64,000 nucleotides of DNA from JBNLAN01 sp050302175 (GCA_050302175.1 JBNLAN010000020.1:28047-92046), one strand, 5' to 3'; positions 16,211 to 24,873 are shown, counted from the stretch's first letter. The notes: generated from the letters alone by a model not told the origin. Numbers and translations: made by a program.

Positions 16211-16414
16211 TTAGGCCTGCTTGCCGTATTTCTTGTAGAAGCGCTCAACACGGCCTTCTGTATCAACGATCTTCTGCTTACCCGTAAAGAACGGGTGGCA
16301 TGAAGAGCATATTTCCACGTGGATATCACCAGCAGTGGAGCGCGTTTCAAAGCTGTTGCCGCAAGAGCAAACAACCTTTGCAGCAACGTAATCGGGATGA
16401 ATACCTGTTTTCAC
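16211..16414 (-). CDS. rpmE: 50S ribosomal protein L31 (zinc type)
   Basis: 67-residue L31. The C+ form is evident: CSC near residue 16-18 and CSSC near residue 37-40 make a four-Cys zinc site, so under zinc limitation the protein could release zinc. Other family marks are MKTGIHPDY and HPFFTGKQKIVDTEGRVERFYKKY. The start is a GTG preceded by TGGAGAAA. A near-consensus sigma-70 promoter is placed directly upstream. It may run on into rplU (17 bases apart). Confidence 0.96.
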   Translation of the reverse strand: MKTGIHPDYVAAKVVCSCGNSFETRSTAGDIHVEICSSCHPFFTGKQKIVDTEGRVERFYKKYGKQA

Positions 16415-16445
16415 TTTATTTCTCCATCAATTCGAAAGGGCGCGA

Positions 16446-16474
16446 TTTATACTCATTACGAACCCAAATAGCAA
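16446..16474 (-). promoter_or_regulatory. Predicted sigma-70 promoter of rpmE
   Basis: On the minus strand: TTGCTA, 17-base spacer, TATAAA. Transcription would start near 16438, giving a short leader before the GTG at 16414. Four of six and five of six matches with ideal spacing; not tested. Confidence 0.6.
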
Positions 16475-16555
16475 GGCCCGATCGCAAATTCTTTTGAGCC
16501 TGTTTTTTTATGAAGAAATCATGCAGCAGGCAGAAGCAGCAACTTGCGGCAAAAT

Positions 16556-17941
16556 TCAGCCCGCGATAGTCGCCAGAAGTTCGGATTCCCTGATCCCCAT
16601 CAGGGCGAGCACATATTGCGGCCCCATGCGAATCAGCATCTCATAGAGAGCCAGACCGGCCTCAAATTCAGACCGCCAGAAATCGCAATGGTGCATGAAG
16701 GGGCTGTCGGTATCCTGCCCGTAGATCGCCGCATCGGCATAACAACCGCCTCCGCACAGATAGCGGGCCCAGCATTGGCTGCACACCGGGCGCTGATCGA
16801 CCGGTGTGGCGTGCCGATTGAAATAGTGCTGCCGTTTCCGGCCCTGCCAGGCGTTATTGATATTTCCTAGCCGGTACTCCTCAAGGCCGATGTAGTGAAA
16901 ACAGGGCCAGACATCGCCCTTCACATCCACGCCCAGATAATCGCCTCCAGCCCCGCAATAGCGTTCGTTGCGACGGCCTGTGGCAATGGCGGCCACTACT
17001 TTGGCCAGCGGCTGGAATATCACCGGCTGCCGGTTGCCGGCCAGGGAGCGTGCGGTCTCCTCTGCAATCGTGTGCAGGTCGTGCTGATAGGCATGCAGCA
17101 TCTCACCCGGCAACTGCATCTCCTGCCCGGCGGGCGCGCCGACCTTGATCACCTGCAGATGGTGTATGCCGATCTCCTCTGCCCAGCGCCACAAATCAAT
17201 CAGACGCTGCCCGGCGGTCAGCACGCTGTTGATGGTGACTCGCTCTGGCATGCGCGAAAGCAGCTTCTGAAGACCCGCATACGCTTCGTCATACGAAGAG
17301 GCATTGTGCGGTTTCGGGCGATTGGCGTTCTGGTGTTCCGGCGGCCCGTCCATGCTGACCTTGACGTGGAAAGGGTGTGCAGAAAGGAATTCGGCAATCT
17401 CGTCATTCACCAGCGTGCCGTTGGTGGTCAGGTGGAAACGCACCTCCCTGCTGCCTGCAAGCCGCATGGTTTCGCCAACCACCTCCTGCAACCGATTAAA
17501 GCCAAGCAATGGCTCACCGGAGCCGAAATGGATGTGGGCGATCCCGCCCGCCGGCAACTGTCCGAAAAAATTCCGCAGCGCTGAACGCAACACTTTGGGG
17601 TCAGGCTTGCCATGGCGGCTATCCAGATCGTTTTCGAAGCAGTAGAGGCACCTGAGATTACAGGAGCCGGCAAGATCGAGCGACAGGTGTGTGGCAGGGG
17701 GTGGCTTTTGATCCGCCCTCCCTTTGATTCCCTGTTCCATATCTTCGTTGGCAGGCAACAGCGTCTCTTTCAACATGCTGTAGCAGTGCACTGCCTCCTC
17801 GTCCATATCCTCCGGACGCAGCCCCTCCTCGATGCCATCGGGAAGCGGAAACACAACTCCCCTTTCGACATCGAACAGCAACCAGCGTCCGCCATCGAAG
17901 GAAGGCAGGATATGGTGCTCACGGGCTCCCGACAGCGGCAT
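16556..17941 (-). CDS. Radical SAM/SPASM peptide maturase (second enzyme)
   Basis: 461 residues. Radical SAM motif CNLRCLYC (Cys94, 98, 101) binds the catalytic 4Fe-4S cluster; HFGSGEPLL and TTNGTL are core-domain motifs. The C-terminal SPASM domain has the full Cys set for two auxiliary clusters: C329, C347, the C387-x2-C390-x5-C396-x3-C400 group, and C419. The N-terminal ~75 residues (MPLSGAREHHILPSFDGGRWLLFDVERG) are strand-rich and may be a partial leader-recognition region. Start chosen at 17941: GGAGG lies four bases before it and the ATG shares a base with the upstream stop; a longer frame to 17956 is less likely. Third gene of the cassette; presumably installs a crosslink or other change in the precursor. 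Confidence 0.88.
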   Translation of the reverse strand: MPLSGAREHHILPSFDGGRWLLFDVERGVVFPLPDGIEEGLRPEDMDEEAVHCYSMLKETLLPANEDMEQGIKGRADQKPPPATHLSLDLAGSCNLRCLYCFENDLDSRHGKPDPKVLRSALRNFFGQLPAGGIAHIHFGSGEPLLGFNRLQEVVGETMRLAGSREVRFHLTTNGTLVNDEIAEFLSAHPFHVKVSMDGPPEHQNANRPKPHNASSYDEAYAGLQKLLSRMPERVTINSVLTAGQRLIDLWRWAEEIGIHHLQVIKVGAPAGQEMQLPGEMLHAYQHDLHTIAEETARSLAGNRQPVIFQPLAKVVAAIATGRRNERYCGAGGDYLGVDVKGDVWPCFHYIGLEEYRLGNINNAWQGRKRQHYFNRHATPVDQRPVCSQCWARYLCGGGCYADAAIYGQDTDSPFMHHCDFWRSEFEAGLALYEMLIRMGPQYVLALMGIRESELLATIAG

Positions 17942-19356
17942 TAAACCTCCGCCCATGCAGCCAGCTCAGGTGAGGCCAGCGCCAGCAGCTTCGTCGGCTC
18001 GCGCGATGCAAAATGGTGGTAAATCTCGATGGAGGCCTCGGCTTCGGTGCGCAGCGTTTCGCAATCAGCAGAACCGAATCTCTCGACCATGGCAGAGCAG
18101 CCGCCACCGCAAAGATGATGGGCCCAGCACTTGGCGCATTTCGGCTGCCCCTGCAGCGAATATTGCGAGCGAAAATTCTCCACCGCCCCGGCATCGGTGC
18201 CGCCCTCGATATCGCCCAGCCGCATCTGAGGCCGCCCCGCATGCAATGAACATGGATAGAGATCGCCCTCCGAGGTGACGCCGAACATGCGACTGCCGGC
18301 GCCGCAAAACGCCTCGCGCCGCCGCTTCAGCAACAATTGCATGATGCGGCTGGTCAGGCGCGAATCGACCGGCAGCGAGCCTCTCTCCAGCGCCTGGATA
18401 TAGTGCGCGGATAGTGCGCGCAGATCCTTGAGGTAGCGCTCCCGCGCCTCACCCTTCAGTGCCAGCTCGTCGCTCGCCTCCAGGTGCGGGCGCTCCACCT
18501 TGCACTGCTTGACGCCGCGGTCGGAGAGCAGCGCCAGCGCCTCGTGCAGCGGCAGCCCGGCCTGCACCACCGTGCTACCCACAAGATGGATTCCCTTGTA
18601 TTGCTTCAGCAGCTCCAGCGCCTTTTCCACCTCGGCGAAGCTGCCTTTTCCATTACGATATCTCCGGTGTTTGTCGTGGCGTTGCTGATCGCCATCGATG
18701 GAGAGATAGACCTTGAAACGGTGCTTGTCGAAAAACTGTGCCAGCGCCTCATCCACCAGCGTACCGTTGGTGGTGACCTCGAACTGTGCATAACTGCCAG
18801 AGGCTTCCGCCTCCTTAACGGCCGCCTCGGTGATCTCCCGGATCGCCTTGGGATTGAGCAACGGCTCGCCGCCGTAGAAGTGATAGCGATAGATATTAAA
18901 ACCAGGAAACAGCCGCTGAAGCTTTTGCGGCAGCGCTCCTGCCAGCGCCTTCGACATCACCGGCGCAGGTTTCTCTCCGAAATCGAACTGCCCTTCGTGC
19001 ACATAGCAGTAGCTGCAGGTGAGATTACAGTGTTGCGCCACGGCAACCATGAAGGCCATTTCGCTGCCCGGCTGTGCAGGCGCAGCTTTTTCTGCCTGTT
19101 CACCCGGCACGATCAGTCCGAGCTCGAGCAGCTGCCGGATGGCCCGGTCGGTCTGCTTGGAATCAATGCCGCGAGCGCGCAACAGAGGATCGATGGCGCC
19201 CGGCCCGCAATCGCCGTGCAACACATCGAGCACGGTGGCCGTTCCCGCATCGAGCGGGCAGACCTCCATTGTCTCGCTGTTGTAGACCAGTGTTTCGCCC
19301 TGCTGCGTTTGCAGCCGGTGATAATCGACGCAGTGAAAAGCGTCGGCGGATGTCAT
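17941..19356 (-). CDS. Radical SAM/SPASM peptide maturase (first enzyme, PqqD-like N-terminus)
   Basis: 471 residues. Residues ~15-85 (VYNSETMEVCPLDAGTATVLDVL... ending LLELGLIVP) look like a PqqD/RRE leader-binding wHTH fold. The radical SAM core follows: CNLTCSYC (Cys110, 114, 117), HFYGGEPLL, TTNGTL. The SPASM Cys set is complete: C351, C369, C407-x2-C410-x5-C416-x3-C420 and C432. GGGGAG lies eight bases before the ATG, and the precursor stop is only 21 bases upstream. It is clearly different in sequence from the second enzyme, so the two likely do different steps. Exact chemistry (thioether, C-C crosslink, other) cannot be read from sequence. Confidence 0.9.
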   Translation of the reverse strand: MTSADAFHCVDYHRLQTQQGETLVYNSETMEVCPLDAGTATVLDVLHGDCGPGAIDPLLRARGIDSKQTDRAIRQLLELGLIVPGEQAEKAAPAQPGSEMAFMVAVAQHCNLTCSYCYVHEGQFDFGEKPAPVMSKALAGALPQKLQRLFPGFNIYRYHFYGGEPLLNPKAIREITEAAVKEAEASGSYAQFEVTTNGTLVDEALAQFFDKHRFKVYLSIDGDQQRHDKHRRYRNGKGSFAEVEKALELLKQYKGIHLVGSTVVQAGLPLHEALALLSDRGVKQCKVERPHLEASDELALKGEARERYLKDLRALSAHYIQALERGSLPVDSRLTSRIMQLLLKRRREAFCGAGSRMFGVTSEGDLYPCSLHAGRPQMRLGDIEGGTDAGAVENFRSQYSLQGQPKCAKCWAHHLCGGGCSAMVERFGSADCETLRTEAEASIEIYHHFASREPTKLLALASPELAAWAEV

Positions 19357-19377
19357 GGCTGTCTCCCCAACCCTCGA

Positions 19378-19611
19378 TCAGGCGAGGCCGGGACACCCTC
19401 CGCCGCCACCGCAAAGGATGTTGCTGGCCATGGTGTTCACCATCTCATCCAGGCCGGGGAGAATGGTTTTCATACGTTCGATCATATGCATATCTTCCCG
19501 GGTCATCTTGCCGAGCACCTTCTCCGGCGCCCTCAACAGCTCCTCCCGAAATTTCGGATCGACCATGGCTTTGAGTATGATCTCTTTTTTATCGCGTTCG
19601 TGTTTCATCAT
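19378..19611 (-). CDS. Putative RiPP precursor peptide, NHLP-like leader, CGGGGGC core
   Basis: 77 residues from the ATG at 19611, with GGGGGT upstream as ribosome site. The leader (2-~60) carries LKAMVDPKFREELLRAPEKVLGK (DPKF at 18-21, LLRAPEKVL at 25-33), close to the nitrile-hydratase-leader type 'DPxFRxxLLxDPxxAL' of the NHLP clan. The C-terminus is MASNIL, then Cys67, five Gly, Cys73 and PGLA, a composition unlike a folded protein but typical of a modified core. It directly precedes two radical SAM/SPASM genes. No GG-type cleavage site, transporter or protease is adjacent. A longer frame to 19665 exists but would place the -10 box inside the gene. Confidence 0.8.
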   Translation of the reverse strand: MMKHERDKKEIILKAMVDPKFREELLRAPEKVLGKMTREDMHMIERMKTILPGLDEMVNTMASNILCGGGGGCPGLA

Positions 19612-19645
19612 GATTGTTACCCCCGTAAAACTAAGCAGAGGGAAC

Positions 19646-19651
19646 ATTATA
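19646..19651 (-). promoter_or_regulatory. Possible -10 box of the peptide cassette
   Basis: A perfect TATAAT reads on the minus strand about 35 bases before the precursor ATG. No good -35 is found at the right spacing (TTTACT about 15 bases upstream is the nearest), so activation by a regulator is possible. Supports starting the precursor at 19611. Confidence 0.4.
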
Positions 19652-19679
19652 GGAGCAACACCCATGAGTAAACACCGTA

Positions 19680-19722
19680 TTCACATATGCCATGGCAAAG
19701 TATATGCCCATGGCAATGCGAA
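19680..19722. repeat. Long hairpin between rhlE and the peptide cassette
   Basis: Arms TGCCATGG / CCATGGCA are perfect and are extended by TTCGCAT / ATGTGAA with one G-U pair and one bulged base; loop of 12. No T-run follows on the rhlE strand, so it is not a simple terminator. It lies about 30 bases upstream of the TATAAT box and could be an operator. Confidence 0.5.
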
Positions 19723-19731
19723 TGAAGAGTC

Positions 19732-21030
<1,299 letters not shown>

Positions 21031-21112
21031 TTTTATATTTTCCGTTACCGGCCCGCCGAAAGAATCCGGACTGATCTGGGCCTGGCGTGATTTATACATC
21101 CTGCAAGAGGCA

Positions 21113-21200
21113 GGGGGAGCGGCGCCGATCAGAGGGGCAACCGCCTAAAGTGCGTGCACTGTATAGGCAGAACCACGTAACCACAACATATCTTTTCCCC
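21113..21200 (+). repeat. Imperfect direct repeat copy 1 (upstream of HExxH gene)
   Basis: Contains gcgccgatcagaggggc, then cgcctaaagtgcg, ggcagaaccacg and aaccacaaca. The same order of blocks recurs at 22594 and partly at 22791. It lies 66 bases before the orphan gene at 21266. Confidence 0.8.
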
Positions 21201-21265
21201 GCAGCAAATCTGTGCGCTCAAATCTGTGCTATTATGTGCCTTTATAGACAAGGGTGGGGGTATAG

Positions 21266-22564
21266 ATGTTGGGAATCAAAAAACGGGGCATCCTGACAGC
21301 AGGATCGGTTATCGGCGCAGTGCTACTATCAGCCGTTCATGCTGTGGCAGCCGGTTTAGCTGCGCATACTCCCGATCACGTGAGAACACTGTCGCTTGAT
21401 ACGGACTACCGTAGCACCCCTTATTCCGATCGTGCCGTCACCGATTTTAATATGGAGATGCTCCAGGGTTACGGTTTTCTCAACAACACATTCTATGACT
21501 GGCAGGATCAAACGGGTAAAAACGACAATATTTTTCTGAAGGCAGCGTGGGAAACCTTCAACCTGGGACTGAACTATTTGCTCTCTTCACCATTTACCCT
21601 TGCAAACCATGAAATCGGACATGGTATACGCATGAAGGCTGCAGGCTCGACACCCAGCTTCTCACTTGCAAAAAGCAGCATCGAAGGTCCGACAGATCAG
21701 ACCACCTTCAATATGTTCAATTTCTATTTCAGCTCATTGAAAACGAAAATGCTGAGCTATGATCACGGTTATACAACGGCAACCACCCCCTATACTTTGA
21801 GCGCGCAATTTCTGAATCTTTCGGTCCTTGACCAGGCTAAAGTGAACTTCCTGATATCTGCCGGCGGCATTGGCAGTGAGATGCACTCGGCGGAAGCGAT
21901 GTCCGATATGGTTTACCAGCATGGCGGACATGTTTCCTATATCGTGCCATATACCGTGATGAAGACTGCCGCCTATTTCTACTCAGGGGCCAACAGTGCA
22001 GGCGATGACCTGACCCGGCTTGTGAATTATTACAATAACACCAGGGGCTATAACATATCCCGTAATGCAATTAAGAATGCCTCCCTGATTTCATTCCTGC
22101 TCAGCAGCAGCACCTATGTCATGTATGGGTCCTATTTAGGATATCTGCATAACGGAGATCAATCGCTTAGCGGGTATACCTATGCCGGGTTTCGTTTGCC
22201 GGATCTCTTCTCCTATACCACTAGCAGCGGATTGTCTTATAAAGTCGTTAGCGGATATCAGGTAAGCGATTCATTGGATATTCCTTTTTCGCTCGAGCAT
22301 GTTTACAGCGGCGATCGCGTCGATGAGTTCGGCATTGGCTGGGACAAGCGTTTTTCCGGCTGGTCTGCTTCAGGCATGCTTTATGCAGGTAAGGGCGTCT
22401 CTTTCCAGGGGGCATTGGCACTGTATCTGGGCAAAAAAGCCGCTATCTCTGTGGGCACGGATTACTACAACAAAAATACGCTGCACGGTGAGCGCCACAC
22501 TTTCGATTATTACAAAAAATCCAGCTATAAGGTTTGGTCCAAACTCACCTGGAGATATCAATAG
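21266..22564 (+). CDS. Orphan exported/membrane protein with HExxH motif
   Basis: 432 residues of no family I recognise. Residues 1-~29 look like a signal peptide or anchor (basic start, hydrophobic core, AVHAVAAG). At 115-119 is HEIGH, inside LANHEIGHGIRMKA, the zinc-metallopeptidase pattern HExxH; a possible third ligand lies in GGIGSEMHSAEAMSD, ~85-100 residues on. The C-terminal ~150 residues alternate polar and aromatic residues (GYQVSDSLDIPFSLEHVYSG, ASGMLYAGKGVSFQGALALYLG) and end KLTWRYQ, reminiscent of outer-membrane beta strands. It is bracketed by copies of an ~85-bp repeat. A protease role is only a hypothesis; the motif may be structural. Confidence 0.6.
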   Translation: MLGIKKRGILTAGSVIGAVLLSAVHAVAAGLAAHTPDHVRTLSLDTDYRSTPYSDRAVTDFNMEMLQGYGFLNNTFYDWQDQTGKNDNIFLKAAWETFNLGLNYLLSSPFTLANHEIGHGIRMKAAGSTPSFSLAKSSIEGPTDQTTFNMFNFYFSSLKTKMLSYDHGYTTATTPYTLSAQFLNLSVLDQAKVNFLISAGGIGSEMHSAEAMSDMVYQHGGHVSYIVPYTVMKTAAYFYSGANSAGDDLTRLVNYYNNTRGYNISRNAIKNASLISFLLSSSTYVMYGSYLGYLHNGDQSLSGYTYAGFRLPDLFSYTTSSGLSYKVVSGYQVSDSLDIPFSLEHVYSGDRVDEFGIGWDKRFSGWSASGMLYAGKGVSFQGALALYLGKKAAISVGTDYYNKNTLHGERHTFDYYKKSSYKVWSKLTWRYQ

Positions 22565-22593
22565 TGAAAAAGCCGGACTAAGTTCTGAAGTTC

Positions 22594-22697
22594 CGGGGAG
22601 CAGCGCCGATCAGAGGGGCGGTCGCCTAAAGTGCGCACCTGTATCGGCAGAACCACGGAACCACAACACATCATTTACTACGAATAACTGCTTTCGG
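22594..22697 (+). repeat. Imperfect direct repeat copy 2 (downstream of HExxH gene)
   Basis: Closest full-length copy of the element at 21113: cggggagcagcgccgatcag, cgcctaaagtgcg, tgtatcggcagaaccacg, aaccacaacacatcatt. Within it GCCGAT (22605-22610) and ATCGGC (22643-22648) are complementary, so the unit can fold. Confidence 0.8.
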
Positions 22698-22790
22698 CCA
22701 ATAACGGACATTCAAGTGTTCTTATGAAAAGGGCTCTGACCCCTTTGATCGACCCGTCAAACCGCTCTGATTCGCGCTGGCGACAGCAAC
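22698..22790. other. Spacer with REP-type motif
   Basis: Between repeat copies 2 and 3. It holds aaaagggctctgacccctttg (AAAGGG / CCCTTT inverted arms, 22727-22746), a string I recall from the flanks of REP-associated Y1 transposase genes in other bacteria. No transposase gene is present here. Together with the repeat copies this accounts for the ~300-base gap 22565-22866. Confidence 0.45.
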
Positions 22791-22860
22791 CAAATAAGCG
22801 CCCTGTATCGGCAGTGCGACAGAACCACAACACATCATTTGCTTCGAATGACTACTTTTG
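22791..22860 (+). repeat. Partial repeat copy 3
   Basis: Matches the second half of copy 2 (cctgtatcggcag, agaaccacaacacatcattt, then cgaat.actgcttt-like text) with a small insertion (tgcgac). It abuts the 3' end of the cyclase-like gene. Confidence 0.7.
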
Positions 22861-22866
22861 ACCATT

Positions 22867-23757
22867 TCAGTCACTGTGTGCTTTTTTTCCTAAGGAAAGG
22901 CGACTCTCAAAGTAGTTTCTCAATAGCGAATATCGAAATGCCAACTTACTATTCTTTTCTTTTTTGTATTGGATGGATTTACTAACTACAAACTGATAAG
23001 CGGCTATAGTGAGCTCCCTACTATTGTCTGGAAGGTTACTGAGAAAATCTTCCCCTAAGTAGTCAATAAATGGAATCCCATCGTCATCCACAGCAATAAA
23101 TTTTGCACATTGTTTAGCTAAAGTCTTTTCTACACTTTTTACTCTATCTCCATTTTCTTTCTGTGTAGCGTTTATTTGAAGATATTGAATCAGCTCCTCG
23201 CCAATAGTTATTCGAGGATACTGGGAAACGTTTGACTCCAGCGAATATGCGCGAGCTAACGCAGGCCCATACACTTCATCGTTACCAATCTCAAATGCTA
23301 TGCCAACATCAATGCCTCCCCGTATAGGATGTCCGGCGGCGAGCATTATCAGCGATATCATGCCTGCCGCCCCTAATATTCCATGAATTCCACTTATCGG
23401 CACATTTAATCCTGATTCCTCTTTTTTTAGCGGGATATAAATTGTAATAGAGTCGGAGAATGCAAATAAGTGAATTGAAGGATTGATCGCGGATTTATAA
23501 AGCTGACGATCTACCTCATTAAGCTGGCTCAGGTCTGCTGCGCCTTCATAATTTGCAAAAAGGGCAAAAGTTTCACGAAAGGATTTTCTCATACTCTGCA
23601 CTGTTCCATAGGTGTTTTTTAATGCCTGTTTGAACCCTTCCATCTCTTCAGGTTTTTTAGAATCAGGTAAGCCAGTGATATTTCGTAAGTACTCTTGCTG
23701 CCCAAGAACATCAATGTACGCAACCGCGTAAAATCCCGGAGAAATATTATCGTCCAA
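22867..23757 (-). CDS. Nucleotide-cyclase-like protein of unknown function
   Basis: 296 residues from a TTG at 23757 with GGGGG seven bases upstream. The pattern resembles class III nucleotidyl-cyclase homology domains: a first metal-type Asp in VAYIDVLGQ (D16), a second in FSDSITIYI (D102), then HPIRGGIDVGIAF (R146) and GPALARAYSLES..YPRI. Such proteins are common, mostly hypothetical, and often found among accessory or defence genes. The gene is markedly AT-richer than the surroundings. No effector gene (TM or phospholipase type) is adjacent, so a Pycsar-like system is not supported. It could bind rather than make a nucleotide. Confidence 0.6.
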   Translation of the reverse strand: MDDNISPGFYAVAYIDVLGQQEYLRNITGLPDSKKPEEMEGFKQALKNTYGTVQSMRKSFRETFALFANYEGAADLSQLNEVDRQLYKSAINPSIHLFAFSDSITIYIPLKKEESGLNVPISGIHGILGAAGMISLIMLAAGHPIRGGIDVGIAFEIGNDEVYGPALARAYSLESNVSQYPRITIGEELIQYLQINATQKENGDRVKSVEKTLAKQCAKFIAVDDDGIPFIDYLGEDFLSNLPDNSRELTIAAYQFVVSKSIQYKKEKNSKLAFRYSLLRNYFESRLSLGKKAHSD

Positions 23758-23842
23758 TTGAACCCCCGCTTTAATAATACTGTACCTAAAACCCCTCGTG
23801 TTTTTTCACTATAGACCGACCTTATGCGCTTCACCAAACAAA

Positions 23843-24475
23843 TCAGGAACTGCCACTACATGCTAATGCGCGGTGTAGGTAGATAGTAAAATCGTTGTCG
23901 AGGTAGTCGTTACGCAAAGTGCAATTGGGCGAAATCTCCTTGCAGAAGGCGAGCATCTCGTCGGGATCGAAGGCAACCAGCTCATGCAGTGAGCGGCCCT
24001 TCCAGTAGTTGGTATTGAGCATATTGAAGGCCACGCCCTTGCGGCAGAGCTTATACATGCGTGCGATCACCCGCCGGGCATAATCGCCGCCATCATCGAG
24101 CTGCCAGTTCAAGGCGCCGGAGAGCAGCACCCAGTCGAACGACTGCGGCTTGGCATCGAGATCGAAGATATCCCCCGCGATGAACTCGCCCTTGGCATGA
24201 ATTGCTTTCGCCTTTTCGATCAGATCGGGGGAGAGATCGAGCCCGGTGTATTCCACCTCGATATCCTGCCCTAGCAACCAGCTGCGCAGATCACCGAAGC
24301 CGCAGCCGACATCGAGCAGCGAATCGCCCGGCTCCACCCCGATTTCGGCCAATGCCTTGAAGCGCACCCACTGCACGCCGCGCGACTCCCAGAACAGGGC
24401 GCGGGGCGAATGCCCATGCCTGGCGAAACTATCGCGGTGGGCACCGATCAATCTCTTGCGCTGCTTTTTATCCAT
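23843..24475 (-). CDS. Class I SAM-dependent methyltransferase
   Basis: 210 residues with the canonical SAM-binding motif I (SLLDVGCGFGDLRSWLL), motif II Asp in YTGLDLSPDLIEKAKA, and the later FDWVLLSGALNWQ. This is a small Methyltransf_25-like fold with no added domain to show the substrate. DNA composition is like the core genome, unlike the cyclase-like gene next to it. Methylates an unknown small molecule or macromolecule. Confidence 0.82.
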   Translation of the reverse strand: MDKKQRKRLIGAHRDSFARHGHSPRALFWESRGVQWVRFKALAEIGVEPGDSLLDVGCGFGDLRSWLLGQDIEVEYTGLDLSPDLIEKAKAIHAKGEFIAGDIFDLDAKPQSFDWVLLSGALNWQLDDGGDYARRVIARMYKLCRKGVAFNMLNTNYWKGRSLHELVAFDPDEMLAFCKEISPNCTLRNDYLDNDFTIYLHRALACSGSS

Positions 24476-24516
24476 GCCGCAATCGTAACCGTTTGCACGA
24501 GCGGCGGAACCTCCAC

Positions 24517-24873
24517 CTATGCCGTGAACAATTTATCCCGGAACATGAAGAAGACCGCGCCGCACAGGCAGAGCGCGGCCCAGAGGTAATCGAGCTTCAG
24601 CGGCTCCTTCATGTAGAAAAAGGCGAAGGGGATGAACACGCAGAGAGCGATCACCTCCTGCATGATCTTGAGCTGGCCGAGGTTCAGCTCCTGGTAGCCG
24701 ATGCGGTTGGCCGGCACCTGCAACAGATACTCGAAAAAGGCGATGGCCCAGCTCGCGAGTACTGCAAACAACCAGGGCTTGGCATCCAGGTTTTTCAGAT
24801 GCGCGTACCACGCAAAGGTCATGAAAATATTACTTAACAGAAGGAGCCCGATACTCGTGGTGACCGCACCCAT
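24517..24873 (-). CDS. DUF486 (DMT-like) small membrane protein
   Basis: 118 residues from the ATG at 24873 (GAGGGT site six bases upstream); a longer frame to 24945 adds unconvincing residues. Four membrane spans are visible: IGLLLLSNIFMTFAWYAHL, WLFAVLASWAIAFFEYLL, QEVIALCVFIPFAFFYM, LWAALCLCGAVFFMF. The EYLLQVPANRIGY and MKEPLKLDYLWAA segments fit DUF486, half-size relatives of drug/metabolite transporters that probably dimerise. Substrate unknown. Unrelated to the nuo operon downstream of which it lies; the nuo terminator stands between them. Confidence 0.8.
   Translation of the reverse strand: MGAVTTSIGLLLLSNIFMTFAWYAHLKNLDAKPWLFAVLASWAIAFFEYLLQVPANRIGYQELNLGQLKIMQEVIALCVFIPFAFFYMKEPLKLDYLWAALCLCGAVFFMFRDKLFTA

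Noticed and set aside
17941..19356. Anaerobic sulfatase maturase or quinohemoprotein maturase
   Set aside because: Radical SAM/SPASM layout is similar, but no sulfatase or amine dehydrogenase gene is near, whereas a small precursor is.
22867..23757. Pycsar or CBASS-type defence system
   Set aside because: Only a cyclase-like gene is present; no adjacent effector with TM, phospholipase or nuclease domain is seen.
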